From Muscardinus avellanarius (Eukaryota > Chordata > Mammalia > Rodentia > Gliridae): a DNA stretch of 64,000 nucleotides. Every line of letters begins with the position of its first letter. Position 1 is the first letter of the stretch. The DNA lies in NCBI GenBank assembly GCA_963383645.1, contig OY726559.1:110320235-110384234 (forward strand), written 5' to 3'. Under the pieces are notes generated by a model, which saw only the letters and a list, made by a program, of their open reading frames with translations, was not told the DNA's origin and searched no databases. Both the position numbers and the translations under genes were made by a program. This document shows positions 52,186-63,094 of the stretch, piece by piece.

Positions 52186-55100
52186 TACTCAGTGGACTGA
52201 TCCAGACCTCGCTGGCTCACGCAGCGGCCTTGCCTCATGGGAGGACCCAGTTCTGGTCTCGCTGGCCCCTGAACCGGTCAAACCCCTAAGCTGGCTTTGG
52301 TCCCGACCTTGGAGGCCGCAGGAGTGAACTTGCCTCACGCCAGGCTCCGATGCTGGCCATTGGCCCCTGCACCGGTCTAACCCCTTGGCAGGATTCCAAT
52401 CCCGGCCTCGGAGGCCCCAACACTGGTAATGCCTCAAGGCAGGCTCCGATGCCGGCCTTGCTGGCCCCAGCACCGGCCTAACCCCTCGGCAGGCTCTTAT
52501 CCTGGCCTCGGAGGCCCCAGTACCAGCCTTGCCTCACGGCAGGCTCCGATGCCGGCCTCGCTGGCCCCAGCACCGGCCTAACCCCTCGGCAGGCTCCGAT
52601 CCCGGCCTCGGAGGCCCCAGCACTGGTCATGCCTCACGGCAGGCTCCGCTGCAAGCCTCGTTGGCCCCAGCACCGGCCTAACCTCTCGGCAAGCTCTTAT
52701 CCTGGCCTCGGAGGCCCCAGTACCGGCCTTGCCTCACGGTAGGCTCCGATGCCGGCCTCGCTGGCCCCAGCACCGGCCTAACCCCTCGGCACGCTCTTAT
52801 CCTGACCTCGAGGCCCCAGTACCGGCCTTGCCTCAAGGCAGGCTCCGATGCCGGCCTCGCTGGCCCCAGCACCGGCCTAACCCCTCAGCAGGCTCTTATC
52901 CTGGCCTCGGAGGCCCCAGTACCGGCCTTGCCTCACGGCAGGCTCCGATGCCGGCCTCACTGGCCCCAGCAGTGGCCTAACACCTCGGCAGGCTCTGATC
53001 CCGGCCTCAGAGGCCCCAGTACCGGCCTTGCCTCAAGGCAGGCTCCGATGCCGGCCTCGCTGGCCCCAGCACCGGCCTAACCCCTCGGCAGGCTCTTGTC
53101 CTGGCCTCGGAGGCCCCAGTACCGGCCTTGCCTCACGGCAGGCTCCGATGCCGGCCTCGCTGGCCCCAGCACCGGCCTAACCCCTCGGCAGGCTCTGATC
53201 CCGGCCTCGGAGGCCCCAGCACTGGTCATGCCTCAAGGCAGGCTCCGATGCCGGCCTCGCTGGCCCCAGCACCGGCCTAACCCCTTGGCAGGCTCTTATC
53301 CTGGCCTCGGAGGCCCCAGTACTGGCCTTGCCTCACGGCAGGCTCCGATGCCGGCCTCGCTGGCCCCAGCACCGGCCTAACCCCTCGGCATGCTCCGATC
53401 CCGGCCTCGGAGGCCCCAGCACTGGTCATGCCTCACGGCAGGCTCCACTGCCGGCCTTGTTGGCCCCAGCACCGGCCTAACCCCTCGGCAAGCTCTTATC
53501 CTGGCCTCGGAGGCCCCAGTACCGGCCTTGCCTCATGGCAGGCTCCGATGCCGGCCTCGCTGGCCCCAGCACCGGCCTAACCCCTCGGCAGGCTCTTATT
53601 CTGGCCTAGAGGCCCCAGTACCGGCCTTGCCTCAAGGCAGGCTCCGATGCCGGCCTCACTGGCCCCAGCACTGGCCTAACCCCTCGGCAGGCTCTTATCC
53701 TGGCCTCGGAGGCCCCAGTACCGGCCTTGCCTCACGGCAGGCTCCGATGCCGGCCTCGCTGGCCCCAGCACCGGCCTAACCCCTCGGCAGGCTCCGATCC
53801 CGGCCTCGGAGGCCCCAGCACTGGTCATGCCTCAAGGCAGGCTCTGATGCCGGCCTCGCTGGCCCCAGCACCGGCCTAGCCCCTTGGCAGGCTCTTATCC
53901 TGGCCTCGGAGGCCCCAGTACCGGCCTTGCCTCACGGCAGGCTCCGATGCCGGCCTCGCTGGCCCCAGCACCAGCCTAACCCCTCGTCATGCTCCGATCC
54001 CGGCCTCGGAGGCCCCAGCACTGGTCATGCCTCACGTTTGGCTCCGCTGCCGGCCTCGTTGGCCCCAGCACCGGCCTAACCCCTCGGCAAGCTCTTATCC
54101 TGGCCTCGGAGGCCCCAGTACCGGCCTTGCCTCACGGCAGGCTCCGATGCCGGCCTCGCTGGCCCCAGCACCGGCCTAACCCCTCGGCAGGCTCTTATCC
54201 TGGCCTCGAGGCCCCAGTACCGGCCTTGCCTCAAGGCAGGCTCCGATGCCGGCCTCGCTGGCCCCAGCACCGGCCTAACCCCTCGGCAGGCTCTTATCCT
54301 GGCCTCGAGGCCCCAGTACCGGCCTTGCCTCAAGGCAGGCTCTGATGCCGGCCTCGCTGGCCCCAGCACCGGCCTAACCCCTCGGCACGCTCTTATCCTG
54401 GCCTCGAGGCCCCAGTACCGGCCTTGCCTCAAGGCAGGCTCCGATGCCGGCCTCGCTGGCCCCAGCACCGGCCTAACCCCTCAGCAGGCTCTTATCCTGG
54501 CCTCGGAGGCCCCAGTACCGGCCTTGCCTCACGGCAGGCTCCGATGCTGGCCTCACTGGCCCCAGCAGCGGCCTAACCCCTCGGCAGGCTCCGATCCCGG
54601 CCTCAGAGGCCCCAGCACTGGTCATGCCTCACGGCAGGCTCCGATGCCGGCCTCGTTGGCCCCAGCACCGGCCTAACCCCTCGGCAGGCTCTTATCCTGG
54701 CCTCGGAGACCCCAGTACCGGCCTTGCCTCACGGCAGGCTCCGATGCCGGCCTCGCTGGCCCCAGCGCCTGCCTAACCCCTCGGCAGGCTCTTATCCTGG
54801 CCTAGAGGCCCCAGTACCGGCCTTGCCTCAAGGCAGGCTCCGATGCCGGCCTCACTGGCCCCAGCACTGGCCTAACCCCTCGGCAGGCTCTTATCCTGGC
54901 CTCGGAGGCCCCAGTACCGGCCTTGCCTCACGGCAGGCTCCGATGCCGGCCTCGCTGGCCCCAGCAGCGGCCTAACCCCTCGGCAGGCTCCGATCCCGGC
55001 CTCGGAGGCCCCAGCACTGGTCATGCCTCAAGGCAGGCTCCGATGCCGGCCTCGCTGGCCCCAGCACCGGCCTAGCCCCTTGGCAGGCTCTTATCCTGGC

Positions 55101-55223
55101 CTCGGAGGCCCCAGTACCGGCCTTGCCTCGCGGCAGGCTCCGATGCCGGCCTCGCTGGCCCCAGCACCGGCCGAACCCCTCGGCATGCTCCAATCCCGGC
55201 CTCGGAGGCCCCAGCACTGGTCA
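52186..55223 (-). repeat. VNTR of 100-bp units made of two related 50-bp halves
   Basis: About 30 units follow with a 100-bp period and occasional 1-bp deletions. On the + strand one half carries TAACCCCTCGGCAGGCTC and GGCCTCGGAGGCCCCAG, the other TTGCCTCACGGCAGGCTCCG and GGCCTCGCTGGCCCCAG, so the unit is itself a diverged 50-bp duplication. CpGs are largely preserved, which suggests a young or homogenised array. The first 250 bases (52186-52440) are more diverged. Marker variants recur about 600 bp apart. Confidence 0.92.
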
Positions 55224-55240
55224 TGCAGAGGCTGGTTTTA
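55224..55240. repeat. Target-site duplication, right copy
   Basis: TGCAGAGGCTGGTTTTA, identical to 51477-51493, lies directly against the last truncated VNTR unit. Confidence 0.92.
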
Positions 55241-55312
55241 AACTGGCGACCCTCCTGTCTCAGCCATGGAGTACTGGAACTCCCAGGTGTGGTCCACCAT
55301 GCCCAGCACCTG

Positions 55313-56599
55313 AAGTTTCTCTTGTCACAGACCCAAGTACCCAGTCCCTCCCTAAGCACCTCTCTCCTTGGCTCTTCAATCTGATACTTTGTGTATAACT
55401 CCCTCCCCAAGACTTAAATTCCTTTGAGAGTAAAGGACATAACTGCATTTGGCAGGCACCCAAATGTTTGTTTCAATACACCGATATCAGGTTTCTTTTG
55501 TGTTACAGATTGTCTTGCTTTCTGCACTAGTCTTGGAAGTAAATTGTAAACCATTAAGCTGGAAATTGTGATGATGTGCATTCTCTTAAGGCACCCAGCA
55601 GTTGCTTGTGTGATGGTGCCTACTGGTAATCTCAGTACTTGGGAGGCTGAGACAGGAGGATCACAGGTTCCAGGTCAGCCTCAGCAACTTACTGAGGAAG
55701 CCTGTTTCAAAACAAAAAATGAAAAGGGCTGGGGGTGTAGCTTGTTGATAGAACACCTGTGGGTTCAATTCCCAGTAAGGCCCCCACCCCACACCAATAA
55801 GCATCACCAAAGGCTTGTGGCCCACCCCAGCAACTTGTGAGGCCCTCGGCAACTTAGTGAGGCCCTGTTTCAAAATAAGGAATAAAATGGGGCTGGGGGT
55901 GTAGCTCGGAGGTAGAATGCCCCTGGGTTCCATCCCCAGTACTGCAAATAAATAAATAAATTAATTAATTAAATGAAATAAAAGGGAGGACTTTAGTCAC
56001 AGCGAGCAGACAAATAGTTCTGGAACTTAAAGCTTTGCCAACAGATCAAAAATATGTCAAGGACCTCTCCGCGGTTACGCAGAAAAGTTGGGAGACAGGC
56101 GAGGCGGGTTTCTGTTCTCTGGGTGCGCTGAGCGCCCGCTGTCTAAAGTTCTCCCTGAGATAATGTTGTTTTCCCACGGCGGACTTCAGCCCTCGCTTCT
56201 CTTTTCTTTCGTGTTTTCCTTTTTCGGTTCTGGGGACTGAATCTAGGTCCGCCTCTCCTGCCCTCTTTGTTTTGGAACCAGGGTCTCAGTAAACCTCGAC
56301 CCCGCGGCGCCAAGCCCCCGCAGTCCTTCTTCCTCTTCTCCGACAGCTCACCTCGCAAAGCTACTAGTGGGGTGAACAGACGAACCCGATTTGGGGGCGG
56401 TGTCAAGGCATCTTCCCATTTCGCTTTCAGCCTCCCCCTCCCACCCCATAAAGATGGAAGCTGGGCGCAGTCTACCTCTGAACTACACCCCCAGCCCTCG
56501 TGCATTTTTAAAAAAAAATTGTAATCAGGGCCTTCAACCTGCGATCCTCCAGTCTCAGCCTCCCAAGTAATTACAGAGGTGCTTCAGCGCGCCGCATAT
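55313..56599. other. Intergenic sequence upstream of F11R
   Basis: Unique sequence (55313-55600) is followed by sense SINEs at 55605-55785 and 55795-55950 and an A/T tail. 55985-56455 is unique with rising GC, and a broken antisense SINE occupies 56457-56580. Confidence 0.6.
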
Positions 56600-57560
56600 T
56601 ACTACTGTGTTTTTCGCTTGCCAAGCGACGGGACGAAGGCTTCTTGCAGCTCCTGGAGACTTGCAGCCAAGCCAACCCCGAAACATCCCGACCCAAAGGC
56701 CAGCCCCCTTAGTGACCCTCCTTAGAGGCAAAGCTCAGTCTCGGCTCCAGCCAGTCAGAAAGTGCCTACGTCCGGAGCTCGTCCAATCGGCTGTCCTTAC
56801 CTGCCCAGGTGAGGCCCTGGCTCCCAACCGGACGGTCTCCGCGGCCAATCAGGGGCTGCGGCGCCGGGGCCGGCGCCCGTCTCCCTGGCGCTGGGCTGGG
56901 CGTCTGCACCTGGCTGCGGTGAGTCACGCGGCGGAGTGGCGGCGGCGTCCTCCAATCAGAGCGCGCGGGCCCGGGCCGCCGACCAATCGGGCGTGGCGGG
57001 CGGGGCTCCACCTGGTGGCTGGGTTCTCCGGGCCGCGCAGTTGGCGCTGCTGACCGTCCGTCCCCGGGCGCTGGCGTCGGGATCGCGGGGACCATGGGGG
57101 CCGAGGCGCAAGTCGGGAGGACGCAGCTGCTCCTCTGGACCTCAGCGGTCCTGGGTGAGTTCCCGGGGCGTCGGGAGGAGTGGACGGGCGCGTCCAGGGG
57201 GGAGGCAGGCGCTCCCCAAAGCCGCCCTCGCCCGCGGCGCGGGTGGAGCCGAGACACCTGCCCGGCTCGCGCTCCTCGCCCTCGCCCTCCCCGGCCTGCG
57301 CCCGGGCTCCCCTCCCCCGCACCGGGAGCGTGGCCGGCTCCCCTCCCCCGCGCTGGCCACTGCTGACCCCCTCCCCCGGCTCCTGGCGGGAGGGAGCAGC
57401 CATTTCCGCACCCCCCCTAAGAAAGTAACTGGGAGGGCTGTGGCTTTATCCGAGCCCCCACGTCCATCTGGACCTCACCCTGCCCTCCAGGGGCCGCCAG
57501 CCCCTCGCCTGCCTCCTGATTCCTGGCTCTTTAGGGCCCCCGGAGGGAACCTAAGCTAGC
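56600..57560 (+). promoter_or_regulatory. F11R: F11R CpG-island promoter
   Basis: CpG-dense, SINE-free sequence surrounds the first coding exon. Four forward CCAAT boxes (56783, 56845, 56951, 56982), each followed by an NF-Y-like CRG or CNG context, lie within 310 bp upstream of the start codon. Several GC boxes are present and no TATA box is seen, so this looks like a dispersed housekeeping-type promoter. Confidence 0.8.
57094..57154 (+). CDS. F11R: F11R (JAM-A) exon 1, signal peptide
   Basis: F11R/JAM-A is a two-Ig-domain tight-junction and leukocyte adhesion protein. ATG in a strong GGGACCATGG context opens MGAEAQVGRTQLLLWTSAVL before a GTGAGT donor, ending in phase 1. The start resembles human MGTKAQVER and is followed by a hydrophobic signal-peptide core. 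Position and orientation after USF1 and TSTD1, and the CpG-island promoter, support the call. Conservation is modest, as usual for signal peptides. All Ig and transmembrane exons lie beyond the right end. Confidence 0.82.
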
Positions 57561-58444
57561 GGGGTGGGGTGCAGACCGACCCCGTCCCCCGGGGCCTTGA
57601 GCGGCGGGGGTCTCAAGCTCTTGCCCAGTTTTTGTGGCCATAGTGGCCTTGCGCAAAGTGGGCGCAGAGTCTGCCCAAGAAATCAAGATCTGATATTTCC
57701 CAGTGCCCAGAGTGCCAGGTCCTTTTCTGGAGTAACTACCCAGGAGTCCTTGGTTTAAAAAAAAAAATGTTGGCCAAGTGGCTGTTCCTTCCCAAGGGGG
57801 AAGATGTCTGGCGGTTGGCTGGGCCCTGGTGGAGCCTGCCCTCCTCTGCCCGGGTCTGAGGCCCGGTTTCCTTTAGGAACTCCCTGTCCCGAGGAACAAT
57901 GGGCTCGCTTGCTGGGACAGGCCCCCGTATCTGGGTGTGTTTATTGTGCACTTGTGGGCTTGTGACTTAGTCAACCCGTGTCAGCACCTGCGTGTTTATC
58001 TTTTCTTCTTTCCTTTTCTTTTCATTTAACTGCGGTCTGGGGAATCCACCCAGGGCCTTCCGCGTGCTGCGCCTGACTTAGGTGGAGCCGGTAGTGTGTC
58101 AGGATGCGCGCTGGTCGGGGTGAGCCTCTTCTCAAGACTCACGATTTAGGAAGTTTAGTAAAGAAGCCTCTGTTGCTCACGTTTTTGAAGAGCGGGACAG
58201 GGTTCCCGGGCTCTTATCACAAAAACATCAATCCTTGGGCTGGACTAGAGCTTAGGCGATTCTGTTCTCTTGGTTGTGCGGATGAGGAAACCTCAGGTCC
58301 GAGGGAGGAAATGGCTTCCAGGCTGGCCAGAGGGTGGGACCTGGGAGGGACCCAGGCGTCTGCTCCTGATTTCTCTCATGGAAACGGCAATTCCGTCTCC
58401 TGTTGGCACAAGAACTGTTTGGGATACTTCTACAGAGCTGGTTC

Positions 58445-58446
<2 letters not shown>
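57155..58446 (+). other. F11R: F11R intron 1, proximal part
   Basis: The CpG island extends to about 57560. The rest is unique sequence without a recognisable exon or SINE. Confidence 0.65.
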
Positions 58447-58496
<50 letters not shown>

Positions 58497-58905
58497 GGCA
58501 CTGAGGATTGAGCTCAGGGGCCTTCTACCTCTGAGCTACACCCCTCACCCTGTTGTTTTTTTTTTTTTTTTTTCGTACTGGTGATGGAACCCAGGGGCAT
58601 TCGACCTCCAAGCTACACCCCCTGCCCTATTTTTATTCTTTACTTTGAAACAAGGTCTCACTGAGTTGCAGAGGGCCTCACTAAGTAGCTGAGGCTGTGG
58701 GTGAACTTGAATCCTTCTGTCTCAGCCTCCCAAGTGCTGGGATGACAAGCGTGTGCCACCACCCCGGCTTCTTTTTATTTTGAAACAGGGTCTTCTTACT
58801 AGGTTGATGAGCTCTCCCTACTTGCTGAGGCTGCCCTTGGTCCTGCAGTCCTTCTGTCTCAGCCTCCCAAGTGCTGGGGTTACAGGTGGGCGCCTCCATG
58901 CCCGA
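58447..58905 (-). mobile_element. (TG)n array and antisense SINEs, F11R intron 1
   Basis: (TG)n (58447-58495) adjoins an antisense ID right half (58496-58555). A full antisense dimer follows (58562-58770), then an antisense left half (58772-58905). Confidence 0.75.
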
Positions 58906-58907
58906 CT

Positions 58908-59290
58908 ATTGGTGAATTATTATGATCTTAATAGTAGTGGGATTCCTTGTGACAAGCACACAATACAGTTTGGTCAATTTCATTCTCCAGTCCCTACCTT
59001 TTCCATCTTCCTCCCCCAACCCCTTCCTCTATTCCTCTGACCTGCCTTCTATTCCTATGAGATCGTCTTCCCGAAGAAAACATGCGAGCCTTGACTGTCT
59101 GAGTCTGATTTTGCTTAACATGAGTTCTCCTGATGGCTGAGAAAAACCCACTTGTGTGTATAGACCCCACATTTCCTTATTCACTCATCTGTTGATGGAG
59201 ACCTAGGCTGGCTCCCTAGCTTAGCTCTTGGGAATCATACTGCTGTAAAGATGGGCGTGTATGTGTTTCCGAAGGATGCCCTTCATCATT
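58908..59290 (-). mobile_element. Antisense L1 3' end, F11R intron 1
   Basis: ATTGGTGAATTATTATGATC begins a diverged copy of the L1 3'UTR. Its pyrimidine-rich block (CCATCTTCCTCCCCCAACCC) and the ATGAGTTCTCCTGATGGCTG region occur in the expected order. Confidence 0.7.
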
Positions 59291-59344
59291 TTTTTTTTTT
59301 TTTTTGGTAGCTCTTATACTGTGCAAATATGTCACCCTCCAAAC

Positions 59345-59779
59345 CCAGATGTTTGCGGGTGTGGTGGCGCAAGCTTGTCATCCCAGCATTTGGGAAGCTG
59401 AGATGGGAGGATGGCGATTTGCGGCCAGCCTCAGCTGCTCAGTGAGGCCCTCTGCAACTCAGTGAGACCCTGTTTCAAAATAAAGAATAAAAAATAGGGC
59501 TGGGGGTGTAGTTTGGAGGTAGAATGGTCCTGGGTTTCATCCCCAGTACCACACAAAAACAAAACAAAAACAAAAACCCAAAAAGTTCTTCTGGGTCAGA
59601 CACTTTTCGCGACAGGGTTGGTCAGTGATAGTATCAATATAGTGACCGCAGCTGTGAGGTTTATAAGCTTCCTTGAACATCATTTCTTTTCTCTTTCCCT
59701 AATTTTCTCCATGAAAAATCCATAACACATTGCTGGCACTGACAGGGTGGTGCTGGCACAATTTTGATTGTGTGTGTGT

Positions 59780-59832
<53 letters not shown>

Positions 59833-60005
59833 GGGATGGAACCCAGGCATTCTACCTCCAAGCTCCCACCCCCAGCCCTATTTCTTTTTATTCTTTATTT
59901 AGAAATAGGGTCTTATTAAATAGCTGAGGCTAGATGGGAACCTGCGATCCTCCTGTCTCAGCCTCCCAAGTCCTGGGATTACAGCGTGTGCCACCATGCC
60001 TGGCC
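59345..60005. mobile_element. SINEs flanking a (GA)n array, F11R intron 1
   Basis: A sense dimer (59350-59560) is followed by unique sequence, a (GA)n array (59782-59828) and an antisense dimer (59829-60005) with a shortened right half. Confidence 0.7.
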
Positions 60006-60164
60006 CTTAGATTGTCTTCTGAGAGCCAAGCAGCGGTGATCTGGAGCCTGTGGGATTAGCTTGGCAGGACAGCCGGCCTGGGAAGGGACGTGCCCACAGT
60101 ATGGAGCACTGCGCCTTGCAACTCCAAGCTGACCTGGGTGAGGGAAGTGATTTTTTTTTAATTA

Positions 60165-60382
60165 ATTAAGTAATTATTTTTGCAGTATTGGGGGTGGAAC
60201 CCAGGGGCATTCTATCTCTGAGCTCCATCCCCAGTCCTATTTTTTATTCTTTATTTTTGAAACAGGGTCTCACTGAGTTGCAGAGGGCCTCACTAAGTAG
60301 CTGAGGCTGTCTGCAAACCAAGATCCTCCTGTCTCAGCCTCCCAAATGCTGGGGTCACAGGCGTGTGCCCCCACGCCCGGCA
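60165..60382 (-). mobile_element. Antisense dimeric SINE, F11R intron 1
   Basis: TTGCAGTATTGGGGGTGGAAC to GCCCCCACGCCCGGC forms a full antisense dimer. Confidence 0.8.
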
Positions 60383-60716
60383 GAGGGGAGTGATTTGATC
60401 AGTGCACATGTGGATGGAAACGGAGGCCGGGCAGCCCCACCTGGGTGCTAGCCGGCTGGTCACAATCTCTGCTTTGTGGACGCAGGCCATAGCTCGGTCC
60501 TCGCATCTGTCACCGGGAGCACTTGGTCCTCCTGGTTATGAGGCCGCGGGAGTGAGAGCTAACTCCTGCTCCGGAGGTGGTTATTAAGGGGCAGGTCTTA
60601 TGCCCTTTAGGCTTTGTGGGGATAAGGAATGTTGTCCCAGTAGTATAGGTCACAGGAGGCAGGGAGATTCCAAGGGGCAAAAAAGTAAAGTAGGGTGTAT
60701 TCATTTTGAGTCACCC

Positions 60717-60739
60717 CCCCATGCCATTTTGGCATGGGG
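60717..60739. other. Perfect 10-bp inverted repeat
   Basis: CCCCATGCCA and TGGCATGGGG are separated by TTT and would form a short hairpin. No associated gene is seen. Confidence 0.6.
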
Positions 60740-60817
60740 CTGTATTTCTATTTTCTGTATTTCTATCTTTATAATAAACCTCTTTAAATCTTCACACACA
60801 AAAGAAAAAGTAAAGTA

Positions 60818-61640
60818 GGGCTGCCTGGCACAGCGGCACACACTTGTAATCCCAGTCCTTGGGAGGCTGAGACAGGAGGGTGTAGCTTGGAGGTCGAATG
60901 CCCTTGTACCGCCAAAATAAAGAGGCTTGGGGGCTGTGGCTCCCAGGTACAGCACCCCTGGTGTGATCCCATCACCACACACATGCAGCAGGGCTCTTCC
61001 TGGGCACCTGTGTACTCTCCCAGGGCATCTGTGTACTCTCCCTGGCTCGCTCTCCTCCCTCTACGACTGCTCCCTGTGTCATCGGGGAAAAGATACGGCA
61101 AGCTGCCCAAAGCCAAAGGAAGCCCAGACGCCAGCCGGGGGCCCAGTGCATGGGAAGGTCCTGCTCTGGTGGACACGAGGGAGAGTCGGGCTGGTTCCCA
61201 CGGAGCCAGCCTCCGTCTCTACAGAGGGCAATGGAGAAAAGGTTTAGCTGTCTCCTTGGTAGGAGAGGAATTCTTGTGGGCATGGTGGTGGTGCCTGTTG
61301 GGCTGGACGCAGGGGGGGAGGAAGGTGCGTCTGGGATGGCGCTGCCTCTTCTGGACCCCTTCATTTAGTCCAGCCTGGGGCCCGCGCCCAGCCGCTTCCC
61401 GCCGTCAGTGTCAGGGTGAGCCTTGGAGGCCGGGTGTTTCCTGCTGATGTTCTGACTCAAGTCCTATAACACTCGGTCCTCTCTCTGCTCTTGGGGCAGA
61501 CCTGCCAGTGGATGGGTGAGTCACTTACTTTCCCTCCCAGCCGGCCCAGGAAATGATTGTTTTCTTCAAACCAGAAACTAGTGCGGAGCAAGGTTTGGAA
61601 GCAGGAAACAAGAGGATTCTAGCTTAATAGTTTTTGTTGT
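60818..61640. other. F11R: Truncated SINE and unique intronic sequence
   Basis: A truncated sense SINE lies at 60818-60915, with ID-like scraps up to 60980. The remaining 660 bases are unique with no convincing exon: they hold open frames but no conserved Ig-domain sequence. Confidence 0.55.
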
Positions 61641-62600
61641 TGTTGTTTTTGCAGTCCTGGGACTTAAACCCAGGGGCTCTCTACCTCTGAGTTAAAGACT
61701 TTACATTCCCATCCTTTTTTTTTTTTGTACTGAGGATAGAACCCAGGGGCATTCTACCTCTGAGCTATACCTCCAGTCCTATTTTTTATTCGTTGTTTGT
61801 GTGTGTATGTGTGTGTGTGATACTAGGAGTGGAACCCAGGGTTTTTTTTCTACCTCTGGGTTATACTCTCAGACCTATTTTATAGTTTAATTGAAAACAG
61901 GGTTTCACTAAGTTGCTGAGAGCCTCGCTAAGTAGCTGAGGCTGGCTTCAAACCTGCGTGGTCCTACTGTCTCAGCCTCCCAAGCACTGGGATTACAAGT
62001 GTCCACCACCACGCCCTGCTTATTTTTTATTTTTAAACAGGGTCTCACTGAATTACAAAGGGCATAAGTAGCTGAGGCTGTCTGTGAACCGCAATCCTCC
62101 TGTCTCAGACTCCCAAATGCTGGGATTACAAGCGTGCGTGCACCACCACGCCTGGCTCCTCCCCAGCCCTTTTTATTTTTATTTTTTTGTACTGGGGATG
62201 GAACCTAGTGGTATTCTACCTTTGCTTTTGAAATCTGAAAGACCAGGGTGTGATGGTGCAAGCCTGTAACCCCAGTACTTTGGAGGCTGAGACAGAAGGG
62301 TCACAGGTTTGAGTATAGTCTCAGCAAGTAGTGAGACTCTCATCAACCTAGTGAGACCCTGTTTCCAAATAAAAAATGTAATTGGGCTGGGGGTGTAGCC
62401 CGAAGGTAGAATGGCTGTGTACTCAATCCTAGTACCACACACACACACAAAAAAAAGCAAGGCGGAGGGGGAGGATTGCAAATTCCAGGCCAGCCTCAGC
62501 AATTTACCCTGTTTCACAAGAAAAAAAAAAAAATAAAAAGGGCTGGAGGGGGGAGGTGTAGCTCAGAGGTAGAATTCCTGCTTTCTATTTCAAGAAGGAA
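61641..62600. mobile_element. SINE cluster, F11R intron 1
   Basis: Antisense pieces at 61645-61700, 61722-61785, 61810-62020, 62025-62155 and 62180-62222 are followed by sense copies at 62243-62435 and 62470-62580. Confidence 0.7.
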
Positions 62601-63090
62601 GGAAGGAAAGGAGGGAGGGAGGTTGGGGGTGGGTTTTAGTAGGTCAGTAGGTTGCTGAGGCTGTCCTCCTGCCTTAGCCTCTTGAGTACTGAGATTAGTT
62701 TCTTAGTATTTTTTGTGTTTCTGCTACACATATATAGATGTATCTATCCAGGTTCTACTTGTATTGCTAATTTGTTAATCTAGCAAGCCTCGGTGGTTAC
62801 TGTTTCATGAGCCCTCTTTTGGAGACTGGAGGGTGGGGTGGTCAATAGCACCCCTGCTGTCAGGAAGCTCAGAGGGGGCTGGAGGCTGCTTAACAATTAG
62901 CAGCTAGTGGGTGCCACATTGTAGCGGGGGCTTCCAGAGGCTCCAGCCCCTACCAGCTAGAGGCTCCTCTGCTCAGGTGGGAAATTTGGAGCAATTCTTT
63001 CTTACATATTCTTCCAGTGTTTTTGTTATAGAGGAACAAATATATATGAATATATGTAGTTTTTTTAAAAAAATATCTATTACAACTTGC
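62601..63090. other. F11R: Mostly unique intronic sequence
   Basis: A purine-rich tail (62595-62630) and a short B1 scrap are followed by about 400 bp with no feature seen. Confidence 0.55.
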
Positions 63091-63094
63091 TTAT

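Larger units (their letters stand above)
51494..55223 (-). mobile_element. Composite VNTR-L1 retroposon (SVA-like architecture)
   Basis: Read on the - strand from 55223, the insertion is a GC-rich VNTR of 100-bp units (to about 52186), a short junction, an L1 3'-end segment ending in its own A-rich stretch (about 52138 to 51758), a second L1 3'-end segment ending CACCAATAAAAAAAATAAAG, and a tail of A runs (about 51530-51494). Perfect 17-bp duplications flank it and there is one continuous A tail, the hallmarks of L1 target-primed reverse transcription. No open frame for a transposition protein is present, so it would be non-autonomous. Alternative explanations are post-insertion expansion of a VNTR inside an L1 fragment, or sequential insertions into one site. 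Confidence 0.75.
51355..55312 (-). mobile_element. Antisense dimeric SINE interrupted by a 3.7 kb insertion
   Basis: The right half, linker and start of the left half lie at 51355-51493 and the rest of the left half at 55224-55312. Joining the two parts across one copy of the 17-bp duplication restores a normal antisense SINE, so the SINE is the pre-existing target site. Confidence 0.9.

Noticed and set aside
52186..55223. Possible CRISPR-like array
   Set aside because: The repeats are contiguous 100-bp tandem units with no unique spacers, and the context is a mammalian genome.
52729..55398. Multiple open frames of 80-130 codons on both strands across the VNTR
   Set aside because: They are repetitive Pro/Arg/Gly peptides that arise because three 100-bp units restore frame. 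There is no conserved domain, and the same pattern occurs in several frames.
58922..59140. Open frame in F11R intron 1 as a possible exon
   Set aside because: It overlaps an antisense L1 3' end and has no splice sites or Ig-domain similarity.
60887..61447. 186-codon frame in F11R intron 1
   Set aside because: It starts in a truncated SINE, has no similarity to JAM-A or another family I recognise, and lacks convincing splice borders.
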